Assembly (NCBI GenBank): GCA_900556055.1
Contig: USNJ01000119.1
Span: 1-6,132, forward strand
From: an uncultured Ruminococcus sp.
GTDB taxonomy: Bacteria > Bacillota > Clostridia > Oscillospirales > Ruminococcaceae
DNA length: 6,132 bases
Direction of reading: 5' to 3'
Below, piece by piece: positions 4,427 to 6,132 of the stretch; position 1 is the stretch's first letter; the number at the start of each line of letters is the position of its first letter. Under the pieces are notes generated by a model. The model was not told the origin of the DNA, made no database searches, and saw only the letters and a list, made by a program, of their open reading frames with translations. The translations under genes and the position numbers were made by a program.

Positions 4427-5401
4427 TTATTTATCAGCGACCTTTACATCGCCGGAATTCAACTCACGGCGCTCACCTGTGCCTTCCATAGTGACAACAA
4501 GGCGACCGTACTCGTCTATTCCCTCACAGTTTGCATATTCAGTAACTTCATTCTTCGTGATAGCTACCCTATGTCCGAAAAGAATAGAACGCTTTCTGTA
4601 TTCATCAAGGAATGATTTATCAGAGATAGCAGCAAGATTTGCCTCAAGACGATTGAGTATCTCGGCAATAAGCTGGTTACGTGAGAATATTTTGCCTGTT
4701 TCAAGGTAAAGGGATGTAGCGGTATTTTCAAGATCCTTCGGGAAGGAATCATTTGTGACATTAAGTCCTATTCCGAGGATAGCATATTCAAGTCCACCAT
4801 GCTCAATATCAATAGCAGACTCAGTCAGAATACCGCAGACCTTTTTGCCGTTGATATAAATATCATTCACCCACTTGATGTCAGCCTTAACGCCGCAGAC
4901 ATTTTCAATAGCCTCCGCAACAGCAACAGCTGCACAGGACGTTATCATCAGGCAATATTCAACAGACATTTTCGGACGAAGAATAACGCTCATATATATT
5001 CCCATGTTTCCGGGAGAATAGTATGATCTGCTCATTCTGCCTCTGCCGGCTGTCTGCTGTTCGGCAATGATTATCGAACCATGCTCTCCGCCCAGCTGAG
5101 CAAGGCTCTTGGCAAAGGTATTAGTCGAATCAATAGTTTTGAATATATCGCAGTGCCTTCCGAGACGCTCAGTTTTCAGATAGCTTCTTATGCCGGGTTC
5201 GCTGAGAATGTCACTCTCATCTAACAGACAGTAGCCCCTGTTTGTCACAGCATATATAGAATAGCCCTCTTCTCTGAGAGATTTTATAGCTTTCCAGACT
5301 GCGCTGCGCGTCATACCGATCGACGCTGCTATATCGCTTCCCGAAACGCTCTTACCCTTGTTTTCTTCAAGAACAGCGAGAACACGATCCTTTAATGGCA
5401 T
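4427..5401 (-). CDS. birA: Bifunctional biotin-[acetyl-CoA-carboxylase] ligase / biotin repressor
   Basis: This 324-residue protein matches the three-part Group II BirA (E. coli BirA is 321). An N-terminal winged helix (about 1-60, with SGSDIAASIGMTRSAVWKAI at 20-39) is the DNA-binding part. The catalytic domain (about 75-265) carries GRGRMSRSYYSP (119-130), the biotinyl-AMP loop, where the usual second-half GR is SR, plus KWVNDIYINGKKVCGILTES (176-195, catalytic lysine region) and the strand AILGIGLNV (207-215). An SH3-like C-terminal domain (about 275-322) ends in GDVKVADK. It makes biotinyl-AMP and transfers biotin to carrier proteins such as acetyl-CoA carboxylase, and represses biotin genes when biotin is high. 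No biotin synthesis or transport gene is in the window. GGGAGG (5411-5416 on the minus strand) lies 9 bases before ATG. It is convergent with the zinc-ribbon gene and has its own promoter. Confidence 0.96.
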   Translation of the reverse strand: MPLKDRVLAVLEENKGKSVSGSDIAASIGMTRSAVWKAIKSLREEGYSIYAVTNRGYCLLDESDILSEPGIRSYLKTERLGRHCDIFKTIDSTNTFAKSLAQLGGEHGSIIIAEQQTAGRGRMSRSYYSPGNMGIYMSVILRPKMSVEYCLMITSCAAVAVAEAIENVCGVKADIKWVNDIYINGKKVCGILTESAIDIEHGGLEYAILGIGLNVTNDSFPKDLENTATSLYLETGKIFSRNQLIAEILNRLEANLAAISDKSFLDEYRKRSILFGHRVAITKNEVTEYANCEGIDEYGRLVVTMEGTGERRELNSGDVKVADK

Positions 5402-5497
5402 AAATCCTTGCCTCCCAATAATTCACAAATATTTTCATAAACTGGAATAGTTATCAACATTGTTTTACAAATGGGCGTTTTTGAGCCTAAATGTAAA

Positions 5498-5570
5498 GTT
5501 AACACAATAATATTATAACATATTCGATTATAAACGTCAATAGTTATAAAGCCGTACTCTAAAAGTTAAC
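5498..5570. promoter_or_regulatory. Paired GTTAAC palindromes around the birA promoter, candidate operators
   Basis: GTTAAC occurs at 5498-5503, just inside the expected birA start point, and at 5565-5570, upstream of its -35. TTAAC is the core of the Firmicute BirA half-site (TGTTAAC, about 15 bases, GTTAACA), but neither copy has a good partner at that distance. The best match is TGTAAAG 5492-5498 with TATAACA 5514-5520, 15 bases apart and 5 of 7 in each half. Self-repression by BirA is a guess on this evidence. Confidence 0.3.
5512..5540 (-). promoter_or_regulatory. Sigma-A promoter of birA
   Basis: Reading the minus strand, TTGACG (5540-5535), a 17-base spacer and a perfect TATAAT (5517-5512) with TG two bases before it form an extended -10 promoter. 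The start point should be near 5505, giving a leader of about 100 nt. Confidence 0.85.
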
Positions 5571-5595
5571 AGTTTTCAACATTTTACGAAATAAA

Positions 5596-5623
5596 TTCAC
5601 GCTGCCGTTCCTGACTTCATAAT
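5596..5623 (+). promoter_or_regulatory. Weak candidate promoter of the YtaF-like gene
   Basis: TTCACG (5596-5601) and CATAAT (5618-5623), 16 bases apart, are the best sigma-A-like pair before the gene; TAATAT (5620-5625) with an 18-base spacer is an alternative. The match is moderate, unlike the other three promoters in the window, so another sigma factor may be used. The 271-base divergent gap (5402-5672) holds this, the birA promoter and the GTTAAC sites, and no other gene. Confidence 0.35.
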
Positions 5624-5672
5624 ATAAAACAAAGCACCTGATTAAACTATGAAGAAAGGATCCTGCTGCACA

Positions 5673-6132
5673 ATGTTGAAAGTTTTGCTTATGTCTGCCG
5701 CACTTTCGCTTGACTGCCTGGCTGCGGGGATAGGTCTTGCATCGGAAAAAATAAAGCTGCCGCCTGTTTCAGCAATCATAATCAGCTTTGTAGGAACGCT
5801 TTTTCTGTCCGTTTCCCTCTTTTTTTCCGATATTATCGAGAAATGCTTCGACCGCGAGATCTGCCGTCAAATATCCTTCTGGGCACTTTTTATCCTTGGA
5901 ATAATTTGCATTCTGGGACATTTTATCAAGCGTATACTAAAAAAATGCTCAGGTAAAAATCTTTGCATAAAATGCAGGGGGATAAGATTCGCCGTCAGCC
6001 TTTACATTGACGAAACCGCTGCTGACTGCGACAGATCCAAATCCATCAGTCCGTTTGAAGCGACCGCGCTTGCTGCTGCGCTTTCAACAGACTCACTTCT
6101 AAGCGGCATCAGCGCAGGTCTGACAGAGATCA
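5673..6132 (+). CDS. ytaF: YtaF/MntP-like membrane protein, 3' end cut by the window
   Basis: The frame runs from ATG 5673 to the right edge with no stop, giving 153 residues. It shows hydrophobic segments at about 3-22, 32-52 and 69-88, and a fourth starting near 129. The first and last carry a repeated family feature, ALSLDCLAAGIGLA (10-23) and ALSTDSLLSGISAGL (136-150), which is the two-fold internal repeat of the MntP/YtaF superfamily. Between them lies a basic, cysteine-bearing loop (KKCSGKNLCIKCRG, 90-103) and the YtaF-type DCDRSKSIS segment (118-126). YtaF is a sporulation-linked membrane protein whose substrate is unknown; the related MntP exports Mn2+. ATG 5673 is preferred because AAGGA (5656-5660) lies upstream, although 12 bases is long. 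An in-frame ATG at 5649 would add MKKGSCCT but lacks a ribosome site. It is divergent from birA. Confidence 0.75.
   Translation, partial: MLKVLLMSAALSLDCLAAGIGLASEKIKLPPVSAIIISFVGTLFLSVSLFFSDIIEKCFDREICRQISFWALFILGIICILGHFIKRILKKCSGKNLCIKCRGIRFAVSLYIDETAADCDRSKSISPFEATALAAALSTDSLLSGISAGLTEI

Noticed and set aside
5451..5459. DnaA box (TTATCAACA) and replication origin
   Set aside because: There is a single imperfect copy, no cluster, and no dnaA or dnaN nearby.
5649..5672. Upstream in-frame start for the YtaF-like gene
   Set aside because: No ribosome site precedes ATG 5649, and the AAGGA that serves ATG 5673 would then lie inside the coding part.

Overview
The window looks like chromosome from a low-to-moderate GC Clostridia bacterium, most likely of the Ruminococcus/Oscillospiraceae kind. 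Pointers to this are the strong GGAGG-type ribosome sites, sigma-A promoters of the form TTGACA-17-TGnTATAAT, a DivIVA-domain protein with a Pro/Ala linker, a SigH-like sigma factor, a CxxC-x17-CxxC zinc-ribbon protein and a YtaF-like membrane protein. No mobile element, CRISPR array or rRNA gene is visible. This assignment is inferred from gene content, not from a marker gene.

Layout, left to right. Bases 1-143 hold the end of an unidentified gene. A divergent SLOG (DUF1273/YpsA-like) gene follows at 172-693, then a well-initiated 35-codon reading frame (729-836) whose end lies inside inverted repeats that can mask the ribosome site of corA (852-1775), a CorA-type divalent cation transporter. 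A strong promoter (1834-1862) and a structured leader of about 120 nt precede a DivIVA-domain coiled-coil protein (1993-3072). After a long stem-loop (3127-3193), a consensus promoter (3278-3306) drives a SigH-like sigma factor (3342-3923). The gap between it and a double zinc-ribbon protein (4031-4306) contains a 74-nt segment that folds on paper as a degenerate tRNA cloverleaf. Two stacked terminators (4335-4418) separate this plus-strand block from birA (4427-5401, minus strand). birA has its own promoter at 5512-5540. Divergent from it is a YtaF/MntP-like membrane protein that runs off the right edge (5673-6132).

The genes are mostly household: cation transport, division or pole organisation, transcription control and biotin attachment. 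The functional links I can suggest are these: the YpsA-like and DivIVA-like genes sit close together, recalling the ypsA-gpsB pair of Bacillus; the sigma factor and zinc-ribbon gene may share a transcript; and birA may control itself through a palindrome at its start site. The most unusual signals are two RNA elements, the small ORF with mutually exclusive hairpins ahead of corA and the tRNA-like element ahead of the zinc-ribbon gene. Neither matches a riboswitch class I can name. Both are paper folds that need covariation support.
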